DNA from: WLMZ01 sp038227995
GTDB lineage: Bacteria > Actinomycetota > Acidimicrobiia > Acidimicrobiales > Ilumatobacteraceae
Direction: 5' to 3'
Assembly: GCA_038227995.1 (NCBI GenBank)
Contig: JBBRPP010000013.1
Coordinates: forward strand, 1-64,000
Length of the DNA stretch: 64,000 bases
Shown: positions 54,151 to 62,703 of the stretch, one piece after another
Numbering within the stretch: the first letter of the stretch is position 1
How the letters are laid out: each line of letters begins with the position of its first letter
The notes under the pieces: model-generated
What the model was told of the DNA's origin: nothing
Databases searched by the model: none
What the model saw: only the letters and a program-made list of their open reading frames with translations
Made by a program: the position numbers and the translations under genes

Positions 54151-55293
54151 CACGAGCGGCCCACCGACGCCGAAGGCGAGCGCAGCGAAGCGGTGACCCA
54201 TGCGCGCGTAGCCGGCGGCGTTCGGGTGCAGATCGTCGGGAAGGTCGCCGGCGTCGTCGACACCGAACAGCTGTAGGCCGTCGAGGTAGTGCAGGTTGGC
54301 ATCGCCGAGGCCGCGGCGGACGTCGACGATGGCTGCCAGCGTGGTCCGAATGCGTTGCAACGTCAGGCAGGTCTGCCGAATGTCGTCCGATCCGCCGACC
54401 GTGATGAACCGTCCATCGGGGCCCATGACGGTGGGGCCGGGACGATCTTCCGCAGACGGGCAGAAGATCGGCGACACGAGCAGGATCGGCGTGTCGGGGT
54501 GACCATCGCGAATCGTGTCGAGAAATCCGTGAACCGCCGAACCGAAGATGCGTTCGCGCATCGTGTCGCCGTTGACGATGTTGATGCCGACCTTGATGCT
54601 GATCAGATCGGCGGGCATGTCGCGGATCGTCCTCGCGACGAACTGATCGAGCATGCACTGCCCGGCCAGCCCGAGGCTGAGCAGTTCGACACCACCATCA
54701 CGTGCGGCCACCGCCGGCCATGTGCCGGTGGGGCTGTCGGCTTCGAAGCAGTGACTGATCGAGCTGCCGTAGTGCACCCAACGCGGCACGTCGGGCTCGG
54801 GTGCGAACTCGATTCGCGAGCCGTCGTCGATGCGCAGCGCACGGAGTTCGACGTTGGTGTCCTGCGGCAGCCAGACCTCGACTTCCTTCCGCGCCGGGTC
54901 GAGACCGTCGAACCGAATCGTCGTCGGCTGTCCGACATCGAACGTCATGTCGGCCGTCGCGGGACCAACGATGGTGATGACGTTGCCCTCGACGGTCGAG
55001 ACCTGGCGGCTGAGGACGCCATCGACCAGGAGGTCGAACACCGACGGGCGCAAAGGATGCGGCAGCTGACGAATCAGCGTCAGCATGACGTCGAGCTCGA
55101 TCGACGTCGACTCCGTCGCGAACCGCAGCCGAACACCCGACGGCATCTGCACCATGGCGTCCATGAACAGATCGGGGATCTGCGGCCGCGTCCACGCCGG
55201 CAATCGGCGCGGCACCAGCCCAGTGGCCGTCTGGTCGATGTCGAGCGCACCGATGAACGCAACCGGGCCATCGTGTAGTGAGACGTCGAGCAT
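54145..55293 (-). CDS. SGNH/GDSL-family hydrolase with N-terminal beta domain
   Basis: This 382-residue protein has an N-terminal beta-sandwich region (about residues 1-165) and then an SGNH hydrolase domain: 'RWVHYGSSISHCFEADSP' for block I (GSSIS), 'LGLAGQCMLDQFVARTI' for block II, and 'DDLHPNAAGYARMGHRFA' for the catalytic Asp-His pair. The combination resembles SsfX3-like GDSL esterases. No signal peptide is seen, so it is probably cytoplasmic, acting on an ester of unknown type. Confidence 0.82.
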   Translation of the reverse strand: MLDVSLHDGPVAFIGALDIDQTATGLVPRRLPAWTRPQIPDLFMDAMVQMPSGVRLRFATESTSIELDVMLTLIRQLPHPLRPSVFDLLVDGVLSRQVSTVEGNVITIVGPATADMTFDVGQPTTIRFDGLDPARKEVEVWLPQDTNVELRALRIDDGSRIEFAPEPDVPRWVHYGSSISHCFEADSPTGTWPAVAARDGGVELLSLGLAGQCMLDQFVARTIRDMPADLISIKVGINIVNGDTMRERIFGSAVHGFLDTIRDGHPDTPILLVSPIFCPSAEDRPGPTVMGPDGRFITVGGSDDIRQTCLTLQRIRTTLAAIVDVRRGLGDANLHYLDGLQLFGVDDAGDLPDDLHPNAAGYARMGHRFAALAFGVGGPLVA

Positions 55294-55305
55294 CGCCCGT
55301 TCTTA

Positions 55306-55764
55306 TCAGACGATTCGCAGCGGTCGTCCGTCGGGCCGATCGAGCCGTCGGATCGAATGCTGGTGGCAGCGGCAATACCAGTTGGGCGGCGGGATGACCT
55401 GCATGAACCCATCGGGCGGCGGCGCCGATTGGTAGTACCGCATCCAGGTGCCGAACCACTCACCGTTGAGGTGATTCGGATGGACGGTCACCAGCTCGGT
55501 TCCGTACGTGCCGAGCTGCTCGTGGTCGATACGCCCGTTCGACTCGAGCATCCGCACCAGGAATCCGATCAGATCGGCGGCAGAATCCAGCTTCATGTCG
55601 ACCACCACGAGTTCGGGGTGCCCGAAGGTCTGCAGGAGACCAACCGTGTACGAGAACGGTCGTTCGTCCTCCACCTGTGTGAGTTGCCAGCCATGGGTAC
55701 GGACCGTGAGGTCGATCGCGAGCATCACTTGCTCTTCTGAGTAACCGTCGCAACGTAGGCACAT
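55306..55764 (-). CDS. DUF4262 protein
   Basis: From the ATG at 55764 this is a 152-residue protein starting 'MCLRCDGYSEEQ' and followed by 'HGWQLTQVEDERPFSYTVGL', the start of the DUF4262 domain, with 'HPELVVVDMKLDSAADLIGFL' after it. The domain is common in Actinobacteria and of unknown function. The longer start at 55806 is less likely. Its neighbour upstream on the other strand is an acyl-CoA ligase. Confidence 0.75.
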   Translation of the reverse strand: MCLRCDGYSEEQVMLAIDLTVRTHGWQLTQVEDERPFSYTVGLLQTFGHPELVVVDMKLDSAADLIGFLVRMLESNGRIDHEQLGTYGTELVTVHPNHLNGEWFGTWMRYYQSAPPPDGFMQVIPPPNWYCRCHQHSIRRLDRPDGRPLRIV

Positions 55765-55875
55765 GTCGACAGCCTGACAAAGGGGTGCTGCAGAGTTTCC
55801 GAGCACGGCGCGGTTGCACGGTCAGAGGCGCTCACATGGTGCGTTGCGGCAGCCACTGCGTAGTGTCCATCGGTC

Positions 55876-57501
55876 GTGGAGACAACTCTTGGTTTCGGGA
55901 ACGTGTTCGACGACGGATACACAGCAACGATTCCGTCGGCCATCGATCGGGCCGCTGCGTTGTTCGGAGAACTCGAGGGCGTGGTCGATCTCGACGCCTC
56001 GCCACCCGTTCGGTTGACGTTCGCCGAGCTCGCCACCGAGGTCGAAGTCGTCGCACGCGGATTCGTCGGCGCCGGGATCCAACCGGGCGACCGCGTGTCG
56101 ATCTGGGCCCCGAACGGCTTGCGCTGGATGCTCGCCGCGCTTGGTGCTTACCGGGCCGGTGCAGTGCTCGTTCCGTTGAACACGCGCTTCAAGGGAGCCG
56201 AAGCGGCCTACGTGTTGCGCACCGCGGGCGTGCGGCTGCTGTTCACCGTGACGGACTTCCTCGACACCGACTACCCGTCGTTGCTCACCGGCGACAGCGC
56301 CGTCGAATCACTCGAGCAGATCGTGATCATGTCGGGCGATGTGGGCGCGGGTCGAACGAGCTGGGATGCCTTCGTCGCGGGCGGCGCCGACGTCGACCCC
56401 GACATCGTGGTGGCGCGCAGCCACGCGGTGCAGCCGGAGGACATGAGCGACATCATGTTCACGAGCGGCACCACCGGCAAGCCCAAGGGGGCCATGCTGC
56501 GCCACGGCTCGACGGTCAAGGGCTTCGATGCGTGGGCGAGCGTCGTGGGTTTGCGCGCCGGCGATCGATACCTCGTCATCAACCCGTTCTTCCACACGTT
56601 CGGCCTCAAGGCAGGGATCATCGCGTCGCTGGTCAAGGGCGCGACGATCGTGCCGCAACGCACCTTCGACGTGCCCCAGGCCATGCGCCGCATCGCCGAC
56701 GAGCGGATCACGATGCTGCCAGGTCCGCCGGCCATCTACCAGACGATCCTCGATCATCCCGATGTCGCTGACTTCGACCTGTCGTCGCTGCGGCTCGCCG
56801 TGACCGGTGCGGCAACCGTGCCGGTCGAGCTCATCCGACGGATGCGCGAGGACCTCGGCTTCGTCAACGTCGTCACCGGCTACGGCCTCACCGAATCCAC
56901 CGGCATCATCACGATGTGCCGTCACGACGACCCAATCGAGACGATCGCGAACACGGCCGGCAGGGCGATCCCCGGTGTCGAGGTGCGGCTCGTCGACGAG
57001 AACGGCGCCGACGTCGAAACCGGCGCGCCGGGCGAGCTGTTGGCGCGCGGCTACAACATCATGATCGGCTACTTCGGCAACCCGGAGGCGACCGCCGAGA
57101 CGATCGATGCCGACGGTTGGATGGCCACCGGTGACATCGCCGTGCGCGATGCCCAAGGCAACGTGCGCATCACCGACCGCAAGAAGGACATGTACATCAA
57201 CGGTGGGTTCAACGCCTACCCGGCCGAGATCGAGAACGCGCTCGCCGTGTACCCCGGGGTGAGCCAGGTGGCCGTGGTGGGCGTGCCTGACCATCGGTTG
57301 GGCGAGGTCGGGATGGCGTTCATCATTCCCAAGCCAGGCGCCACCATCGTGCCGACCGGTGTCATTGCGTGGTGCAAGGCGAACATGGCCAACTACAAGG
57401 TGCCGCGCTACGTCGAGATCGTCGATGCGTTGCCGATGAACGCGAGCGGCAAGGTACTCAAGTTCGAGCTGCGTCAACGGGGTGCCGACATCGCCGGCTG
57501 A
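55876..57501 (+). CDS. fatty-acid/acyl-CoA ligase, FadD3-like
   Basis: This 541-residue ANL-family enzyme from a GTG start has the ATP motif 'DIMFTSGTTGKPKGAMLRHG', 'NVVTGYGLTESTGIITM', 'GWMATGDIAVRDAQG' and the C-terminal Lys in 'NASGKVLKFELRQR'. It activates a carboxylic acid as the acyl-AMP and then the CoA thioester. Similarity in length and motif is closest to FadD3-type ligases that act on steroid-ring propionates, but the substrate is uncertain. Confidence 0.85.
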   Translation: METTLGFGNVFDDGYTATIPSAIDRAAALFGELEGVVDLDASPPVRLTFAELATEVEVVARGFVGAGIQPGDRVSIWAPNGLRWMLAALGAYRAGAVLVPLNTRFKGAEAAYVLRTAGVRLLFTVTDFLDTDYPSLLTGDSAVESLEQIVIMSGDVGAGRTSWDAFVAGGADVDPDIVVARSHAVQPEDMSDIMFTSGTTGKPKGAMLRHGSTVKGFDAWASVVGLRAGDRYLVINPFFHTFGLKAGIIASLVKGATIVPQRTFDVPQAMRRIADERITMLPGPPAIYQTILDHPDVADFDLSSLRLAVTGAATVPVELIRRMREDLGFVNVVTGYGLTESTGIITMCRHDDPIETIANTAGRAIPGVEVRLVDENGADVETGAPGELLARGYNIMIGYFGNPEATAETIDADGWMATGDIAVRDAQGNVRITDRKKDMYINGGFNAYPAEIENALAVYPGVSQVAVVGVPDHRLGEVGMAFIIPKPGATIVPTGVIAWCKANMANYKVPRYVEIVDALPMNASGKVLKFELRQRGADIAG

Positions 57502-57544
57502 GCGATGCGACGGCTACCTCTGCCGCTTGACTTCCGCGCGAATC

Positions 57545-57576
57545 ATTGTACTGTTGTATTGGTACAATGATACAAC
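57545..57576. promoter_or_regulatory. interlaced inverted repeats, probable GntR (YtrA-type) operator
   Basis: Two 7-bp inverted pairs with identical 10-nt spacers are interlaced: ATTGTAC (57545-57551) with GTACAAT (57562-57568), and GTTGTAT (57553-57559) with ATACAAC (57570-57576). The region is A+T-rich against its surroundings and lies 40 nt before the membrane protein that precedes the GntR-type gene. It is probably the autoregulatory site. Confidence 0.6.
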
Positions 57577-57615
57577 GGCACAGCGTGAGTGCAGAAAGCG
57601 GCGGCGGCAGAGAAC

Positions 57616-58476
57616 ATGGTTGGCATCACGAAGATCATCCTCGTCGGCTTGATCATGCTGGTCATCGCGTCGATCGCGATCCGATGGGTCGGGTTGCGCC
57701 GCTCGATCCCGGACCTCGGTACGCCGGAGTGGATTCAGTTCCAACAGTCGCTGCCGTACGGCGCGGCGGGCGACGATGCCATCCGGCGGTATCTCCTACG
57801 CACCCGCGTCTGGCGCTTCATCGGGGTGGTGTTCGCCGTCGGGATCATGATTGCTGCGTCGACGCACGGTTCCTCGATCGATCTCCCCACTGCCCTGTTC
57901 AGCGGTTGGTTCGCAGCCGGGGTCGTGCCCGAACTGTTCGCCCGCAACCGTCGAGCTCCGAGCCATCGCGTCGCGGTCTTGGATCACCGCGACGTCCGCC
58001 GCTACGTGACGCCCACTGCTCGCCGCTGGCTCGTCGCCAGCGGAGCAGCAGCAGCGACGATGCTCGTGTACGGCGCCGTCGACGGTGGGCATCCGCATTG
58101 GCGACGCCGCGCGGTGATCCTCGCGTTGGCCGTCGTCGTCGCTGCAGTCGCGGTCGGCGCGATCCGGCGGATCGCCCACCGGGCGCAACCCGCCAGCGAC
58201 GCAACCGAGATCTCGGTCGATGAGGCGATCCGCAAACTCGCCACGACGCGTGTCGTCAGCGGGTGGGCCGCGTTGCAGTTCATCGCAGCTGCGAACCTGG
58301 CCGGACCGCTCGACGGTCTGAACGTGGGCGTTCGCTGGCTGACCAAGATCCTGATCACCGGTTGTGTTCTCAGCGTGCTCGCGTGCTGGGCGTGGGTACC
58401 GACGCGAGTCGACCGCCGGACGGGCCGCTCCGCCCCGACCCCCTCGGCCACGTCGGCTTCGTCGGGCACCGCATGA
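57616..58476 (+). CDS. multi-pass membrane protein in a GntR operon
   Basis: This 286-residue protein has an N-terminal helix 'IILVGLIMLVIASIAIRW', another pair at about residues 75-115 ('FIGVVFAVGIMIAAS', 'LFSGWFAAGVVPEL'), one at about 145-160 and further hydrophobic stretches near 175 and 225-260. It is not recognised as a family. A GTG at 57589 in frame is an alternative start. It overlaps the GntR-type regulator by 4 nt (ATGA). Such pairs often encode cell-envelope stress or exporter components. Confidence 0.6.
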   Translation: MVGITKIILVGLIMLVIASIAIRWVGLRRSIPDLGTPEWIQFQQSLPYGAAGDDAIRRYLLRTRVWRFIGVVFAVGIMIAASTHGSSIDLPTALFSGWFAAGVVPELFARNRRAPSHRVAVLDHRDVRRYVTPTARRWLVASGAAAATMLVYGAVDGGHPHWRRRAVILALAVVVAAVAVGAIRRIAHRAQPASDATEISVDEAIRKLATTRVVSGWAALQFIAAANLAGPLDGLNVGVRWLTKILITGCVLSVLACWAWVPTRVDRRTGRSAPTPSATSASSGTA

Positions 58477-58850
58477 TCATCGCGATCGCCGCCGACTCGT
58501 CGGTGCCGCCGTTCGAGCAACTGCGCGACCAGATCACGTCGATGATCAGATCCGGCACGCTGCCGGTCGGTCACCGGTTGCCCTCGGTGCGGCAGCTGGC
58601 GAAGGACCTTGCCCTCGCCAACGGCACCGTTGCCCGTACCTACCGCGAGCTCGAGACCCACAGACTGGTGCACACGAACGGTCGCCACGGCACCGTCGTC
58701 GCCGCCGTGCAATCGCCCGGACGCGCCGAGCAGCGAGCCCTGCTCGACAGCGCGGCGGAGCAGTTCTCGGTCGCTGTCCGCCAGATCGGCGCCACCGACG
58801 AGCAGATCAGGGCTGCGCTGAAGCGAGCCGGCGTCGCGACGTCGAGCTGA
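58473..58850 (+). CDS. GntR-family regulator, YtrA subfamily
   Basis: This 125-residue protein has a short GntR winged helix ('PFEQLRDQITSMIRSGTLPVG', 'LPSVRQLAKDLALANGTVARTY', 'HGTVVAAV') and a small C-terminal helix pair only, which is the YtrA type. It probably represses its own operon through the interlaced inverted repeats at 57545-57576. The start overlaps the membrane protein's stop. Confidence 0.85.
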   Translation: MIIAIAADSSVPPFEQLRDQITSMIRSGTLPVGHRLPSVRQLAKDLALANGTVARTYRELETHRLVHTNGRHGTVVAAVQSPGRAEQRALLDSAAEQFSVAVRQIGATDEQIRAALKRAGVATSS

Positions 58851-58854
58851 ACCG

Positions 58855-59496
58855 TCAGCGTCCGAGGGCTGCGGCCTCCGCGCCGATCGTCGTGCTGTCG
58901 CCGTGGCCGGTGTGCACGATGGTGCTGTCGGGCAACGCGAACAACCGAGTGCGGATCGATTCGACGATGGTGTCGTAGTCGCTGTAGCTGCGCCCGGTTG
59001 CGCCCGGGCCGCCGCAGAACAACGTGTCGCCGCTGAACAACACGTCGCTGCCATCGGCGGCCGCGCCGACGACGTGGAAGCAGCAGCACCCTGGAGCGTG
59101 TCCGGGCGTGTGCAGGATGCCGAGCTCGGCACCGCCCGCCTTCAGCACGCCGCCATCGGCGATCGAGCCGTCGGGATCGCGATCGGGATAGACGACGTGC
59201 CACAGCATCAGGTCGTCGGGATGCAGCAGGATCGGCGCGTCGACCAGGTCCTGCAGCGCGACCGCCGCGTTGATGTGATCGTTGTGACCGTGGGTGAGCG
59301 CGATCGCCGTGACCTTGCGCCCGTTCACGGCAGCCGCGATCGGCGCGGCATCGTGTGCCGCGTCGAGCACGATCACCTCGCGGTCGTTGCCGACGATCCA
59401 GATGTTGTTGGTCACTTCCCACTCGCCACCGTCGAGCGCGAAGATGCCGGTGGTGTTGACGAGTTCGATGCCGAAGCCAGGTGTTGATCCCGGCAC
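58855..59496 (-). CDS. MBL-fold hydrolase of the mycothiol formaldehyde pathway
   Basis: This 213-residue glyoxalase-II-like protein has 'LTHGHNDHINAAVAL' and the later His ligands in 'LHTPGHAPGCCCFH' and 'LFSGDTLFCGGPG', and 'VHTGHGDSTTIG' near the end. It starts at a GTG that shares one base with the stop of the dehydrogenase gene. The same order, dehydrogenase then MBL hydrolase, occurs in mycobacteria (Rv2259-Rv2260), where this protein is thought to act on S-formyl-mycothiol or a related thioester. That is inferred here. Confidence 0.8.
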   Translation of the reverse strand: MPGSTPGFGIELVNTTGIFALDGGEWEVTNNIWIVGNDREVIVLDAAHDAAPIAAAVNGRKVTAIALTHGHNDHINAAVALQDLVDAPILLHPDDLMLWHVVYPDRDPDGSIADGGVLKAGGAELGILHTPGHAPGCCCFHVVGAAADGSDVLFSGDTLFCGGPGATGRSYSDYDTIVESIRTRLFALPDSTIVHTGHGDSTTIGAEAAALGR

Positions 59497-60584
59497 TACA
59501 GCACCACCACGCTGCGCAGCACTTCGCCACGCTCCATCCGATGGAACGCTTCCTCGACATCGCCGAGCCCGATCGTCTCGCTGACGAAGTCTTCCAACGG
59601 CAGACGACCCTGGAGGTGGAGCTCGACCAGCAGCGGGAAGTCGCGGCTGGGCAGGCAGTCGCCGTACCAGCTCGGCTTGAGGGCGCCGCCGCGACCGAAG
59701 AAGTCGATCATCGGGATGTCGGGCATCGTCATCGTCGGGGTCGGGACACCGACCTGCACCACGGTGCCGGCGAGATCGCGGGCGTAGAACGCCTGACGCA
59801 GGACCTCGGGGTGGCCGACGGCTTCGATGCACACGTCGGCGCCGTTGCCGTTGGTGGCGGCCTGGATCGCGGCGATGGGCTCGGTGTTCTTGGCGTTGAC
59901 CGTGTGCGTTGCGCCGAACTGCTTGGCCCATTCGAGCTTGCGGTCGTCGAGATCGACCGCGATGATCGTCGTCGCGCCCGCAAGTCGCGCGCCGGCGATC
60001 GCGGCGTTACCGACGCCGCCGCACCCGAACACCGCGACGCTGGAGCCACGCTGGATCTCACCGGTCAGCATCGCCGCGCCGATGCCCGCCATCACGCCGC
60101 AGCCGAGCAGGCCGGCGACCTCGGGCTTCGCTGCTGGGTTCACCGGGGTGCACTGGCCAGCGGCAACCAACGTCTTCTCGGCGAAGGCTCCGATGCCGAG
60201 AGCGGCAGCCAGCGGAGTGCCGTCGGCCAGCGTCATCTTCTGCGTTGCGTTGAACGTGCTGAAGCACAGGTTGGGCTTGCCGCGCAGACACGAACGGCAG
60301 TTGCCGCAGACCGCGCGCCAGTTGAGTACCACGAAATCGCCAGGCTTGACATTGCTGACGTCGGGGCCGACGGCTTCGACCACACCTGCCGCTTCGTGGC
60401 CGAGCAGGAACGGGAAGTCGTCGTTGATGCCACCCTCGCGGTAGTGCAGGTCGGTGTGGCACACGCCGCATGCCTGGACCTTGACCAGCGCCTCGCCAGG
60501 GCCGGGGTTGGGAACGATGATCGTCGTCAGCTCGACCGGCTGGCCCTTGCCGCGCGCGATGACGCCCTGAACTGAATGTGCCAT
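59496..60584 (-). CDS. mscR: S-(hydroxymethyl)mycothiol dehydrogenase, zinc-dependent class III ADH
   Basis: This 362-residue alcohol dehydrogenase has the catalytic zinc ligands in 'QACGVCHTDLHYREGG' and 'LGHEAAGVVEAVG', the structural zinc Cys set 'CGNCRSCLRGKPNLC', and the NAD-binding 'VAVFGCGGVGNAAIAGARLAG'. Length and motif match MscR/AdhE2-type enzymes that oxidise the formaldehyde-mycothiol adduct (also nitrosomycothiol reduction). This supports the assignment to a mycothiol-making actinobacterium. It is followed directly by the MBL hydrolase. Confidence 0.88.
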   Translation of the reverse strand: MAHSVQGVIARGKGQPVELTTIIVPNPGPGEALVKVQACGVCHTDLHYREGGINDDFPFLLGHEAAGVVEAVGPDVSNVKPGDFVVLNWRAVCGNCRSCLRGKPNLCFSTFNATQKMTLADGTPLAAALGIGAFAEKTLVAAGQCTPVNPAAKPEVAGLLGCGVMAGIGAAMLTGEIQRGSSVAVFGCGGVGNAAIAGARLAGATTIIAVDLDDRKLEWAKQFGATHTVNAKNTEPIAAIQAATNGNGADVCIEAVGHPEVLRQAFYARDLAGTVVQVGVPTPTMTMPDIPMIDFFGRGGALKPSWYGDCLPSRDFPLLVELHLQGRLPLEDFVSETIGLGDVEEAFHRMERGEVLRSVVVL

Positions 60585-60661
60585 GAGAACCTCTTCGTTG
60601 CTGTGTGGCAGTGGTCAGCGGCCACGTTACTCGCGAGCCGCCGGAGACGACCCGGCAGAGT

Positions 60662-61435
60662 TCAGGCGTCGAACGCGACCACTGCCTCGACGAACCGGTC
60701 GGGGTGGATCCGATGCCCGTAGTGGCCGAGGTCCGGCCATTCCTCGACCTGTGCCTGGGGGATGATGCCCTGCAGCCAATCCGTGTACCCGGGCGGCGTC
60801 GGCATGAACTGCAGCGACAGGTAGGGCGCCGTCAGCGAAGCGGTCGCGGCCTTCATCAGGCCGTCGAGCTCGGCCATGGATGAAGCGAACACCGCATCCC
60901 ACACGCCCAGCACGACCTCTTGGCGCGGGCGCCGCCGGGAAGCGATGTCGGCCTTGATCTCGGCCGGCAACTGGTCGCCATCCATCCCGTCGAACACCGC
61001 CCCGATGACGCCGGGGAACGACGCCGGATCGCGCAACAACGCCTCGACCTGTGACAACCCGTCTTTGAACGCGCTCAGCTGCAGGGGCTGATCGACGTTG
61101 ATCGCGCCTCGCACCGGAGCACTGCCGGCGAACGCCGTCGCGACGATGCCGCCGAGCGAATGCCCCACCACGAGCGGCCCCTCGACGCCCGCTGCGGATA
61201 CCACGGCCCATACATCGCGGGCCATGCCGACTGCGCCGTAGTCAACGGAATCGCCCGATGCTCCGTGGCCGCGGAGATCCAGCGTGGTCACGCGGTATCG
61301 CTCCGCGAGCGCCGCAGTGATCGGCCCCCACGTCGCCGAACTGTCGGTGAGTCCGTGGATCAGAACGAGGTCGCGTCCCGACCCGGTGGTCTCGAAATGG
61401 ATGTCCACGCCATCCGACGTCGTCGTTGTTGCCAT
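60662..61435 (-). CDS. alpha/beta hydrolase
   Basis: This 257-residue protein has the oxyanion 'VLIHGLTDSSATWGP', nucleophile 'VVGHSLGGIVATAFAG' and catalytic His in 'WPDLGHYGHRIHPDRF', with a helical cap between. It is a general esterase/lipase-type or haloalkane-dehalogenase-like hydrolase of unknown substrate. The ATG at 61435 is chosen because the family N-terminus begins there. Confidence 0.82.
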   Translation of the reverse strand: MATTTTSDGVDIHFETTGSGRDLVLIHGLTDSSATWGPITAALAERYRVTTLDLRGHGASGDSVDYGAVGMARDVWAVVSAAGVEGPLVVGHSLGGIVATAFAGSAPVRGAINVDQPLQLSAFKDGLSQVEALLRDPASFPGVIGAVFDGMDGDQLPAEIKADIASRRRPRQEVVLGVWDAVFASSMAELDGLMKAATASLTAPYLSLQFMPTPPGYTDWLQGIIPQAQVEEWPDLGHYGHRIHPDRFVEAVVAFDA

Positions 61436-61458
61436 GAGTGCGAACCATACTGTCCACC

Positions 61459-62703
61459 ATGAACCCGCTCGACGCCGTGCCCGCCCCATCGTCGCGGCGC
61501 CTCGCGATACGCGTCACCAACGACGCGATCCGCCAGATCCGCGGTGAGCACCCATGGGTGTTCGACGGCTCGATCGTGTCGGTCAACCACGATGACGCCA
61601 TCGCCGGCGACCTCGGGGTCGTGTTCGACAAGGATCGCCAGTTCGTCGCGATCGGCCTCTACGACCCGAACTCGCCGATCCGCCTGCGCATCCTGCATCA
61701 GGGCAAGCCGCTGACGATCGACAACGCGTGGTGGTCGGAGAAGATCGCGGCGGCGATCGAGCGCCGTGCGCCGGTGCTCGCTGCCGGCGACACGAACGGC
61801 TACCGCGTCATCCACGGCGAGAACGACGGGCTCTCCGGGCTGGTCCTCGACCGCTACGGATCCACGTTCGTGCTGAAGCTCTACACCGCTGCGTGGATTC
61901 CTCACCTCGCGACACTGGTGCCGCTGCTGCAGGAACAGCTGCAGCCCGAGACGTTGATCGTCCGCTTCAGCCGCGACGTCTCCGGTCAGAAGCTGTTCGG
62001 CCTCCGCGAGGCCACCGCGTTGATCGGTGTCGCGCCCACCGAGCCGGTCGTGTTCCGCGAACACGGGCTGATGTTCGAGGCCGATGTCGTCCACGGTCAG
62101 AAGACGGGGCACTTCCTCGACCAGCGCGACAACCGCAACAAGCTCCGCACGCTGTCGAAGGGCATGAGCGTGCTCGACATGTTCGCGTGCACCGGTGGCT
62201 TCTCGGTCTTTGCAGCCGCGGGCGGCGCGACATCCGTACACAGCGTCGACCTCAGCGCGGCCGCGCTCGAGACAGCGACGCACAACATGGCCCGCAACTC
62301 GTTCATCAACAACATCAAGAACTGTGCGCACACGACACAGGCGGCCGACGCGTTCGAGGCGATGGAGACGATGATGAAGCAGCACCGCCGCTACGACATC
62401 GTGATCGTCGACCCACCGTCGTTCGCCCGCAAGCAGGCCGACCACGACCGGGCACTGCACGCCTATCGGCGCCTCACTCGGCTGGCGCTCAACGTGATCG
62501 AAGACGGCGGCATCCTCGTCCAGTCGTCCTGTTCCAGCCGTGTGCCGAACAGTGAGTTCTTCGCCGGCATCCACTCCGCATCGGAGAGCACCCCGTTCCG
62601 GATCAGCGAGATGCTGCGCACCACGCACGCCGCCGACCACCCGGTGGGCTTCCCCGAGGGTGCATACCTGAAGACGCTGTTCGCCCGGGTCAATCGGCGG
62701 TGA
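61459..62703 (+). CDS. RlmI-like 23S rRNA (cytosine-5-)-methyltransferase
   Basis: This 414-residue protein has an N-terminal PUA domain ('GEHPWVFDGSIVSVNHDDAI'), an EEHEE-like linker and a class I methyltransferase domain with 'LDMFACTGGFSVFAAAGG' (motif I), 'SVDLSAAALETATHNMARN', the 'VIVDPPSFARK' motif and 'ILVQSSCSSRV'. These are features of the RlmI/YccW family, which methylates cytosine in 23S rRNA. A GTG at 61438 is an alternative start. It overlaps the next gene by 4 nt. Confidence 0.85.
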   Translation: MNPLDAVPAPSSRRLAIRVTNDAIRQIRGEHPWVFDGSIVSVNHDDAIAGDLGVVFDKDRQFVAIGLYDPNSPIRLRILHQGKPLTIDNAWWSEKIAAAIERRAPVLAAGDTNGYRVIHGENDGLSGLVLDRYGSTFVLKLYTAAWIPHLATLVPLLQEQLQPETLIVRFSRDVSGQKLFGLREATALIGVAPTEPVVFREHGLMFEADVVHGQKTGHFLDQRDNRNKLRTLSKGMSVLDMFACTGGFSVFAAAGGATSVHSVDLSAAALETATHNMARNSFINNIKNCAHTTQAADAFEAMETMMKQHRRYDIVIVDPPSFARKQADHDRALHAYRRLTRLALNVIEDGGILVQSSCSSRVPNSEFFAGIHSASESTPFRISEMLRTTHAADHPVGFPEGAYLKTLFARVNRR

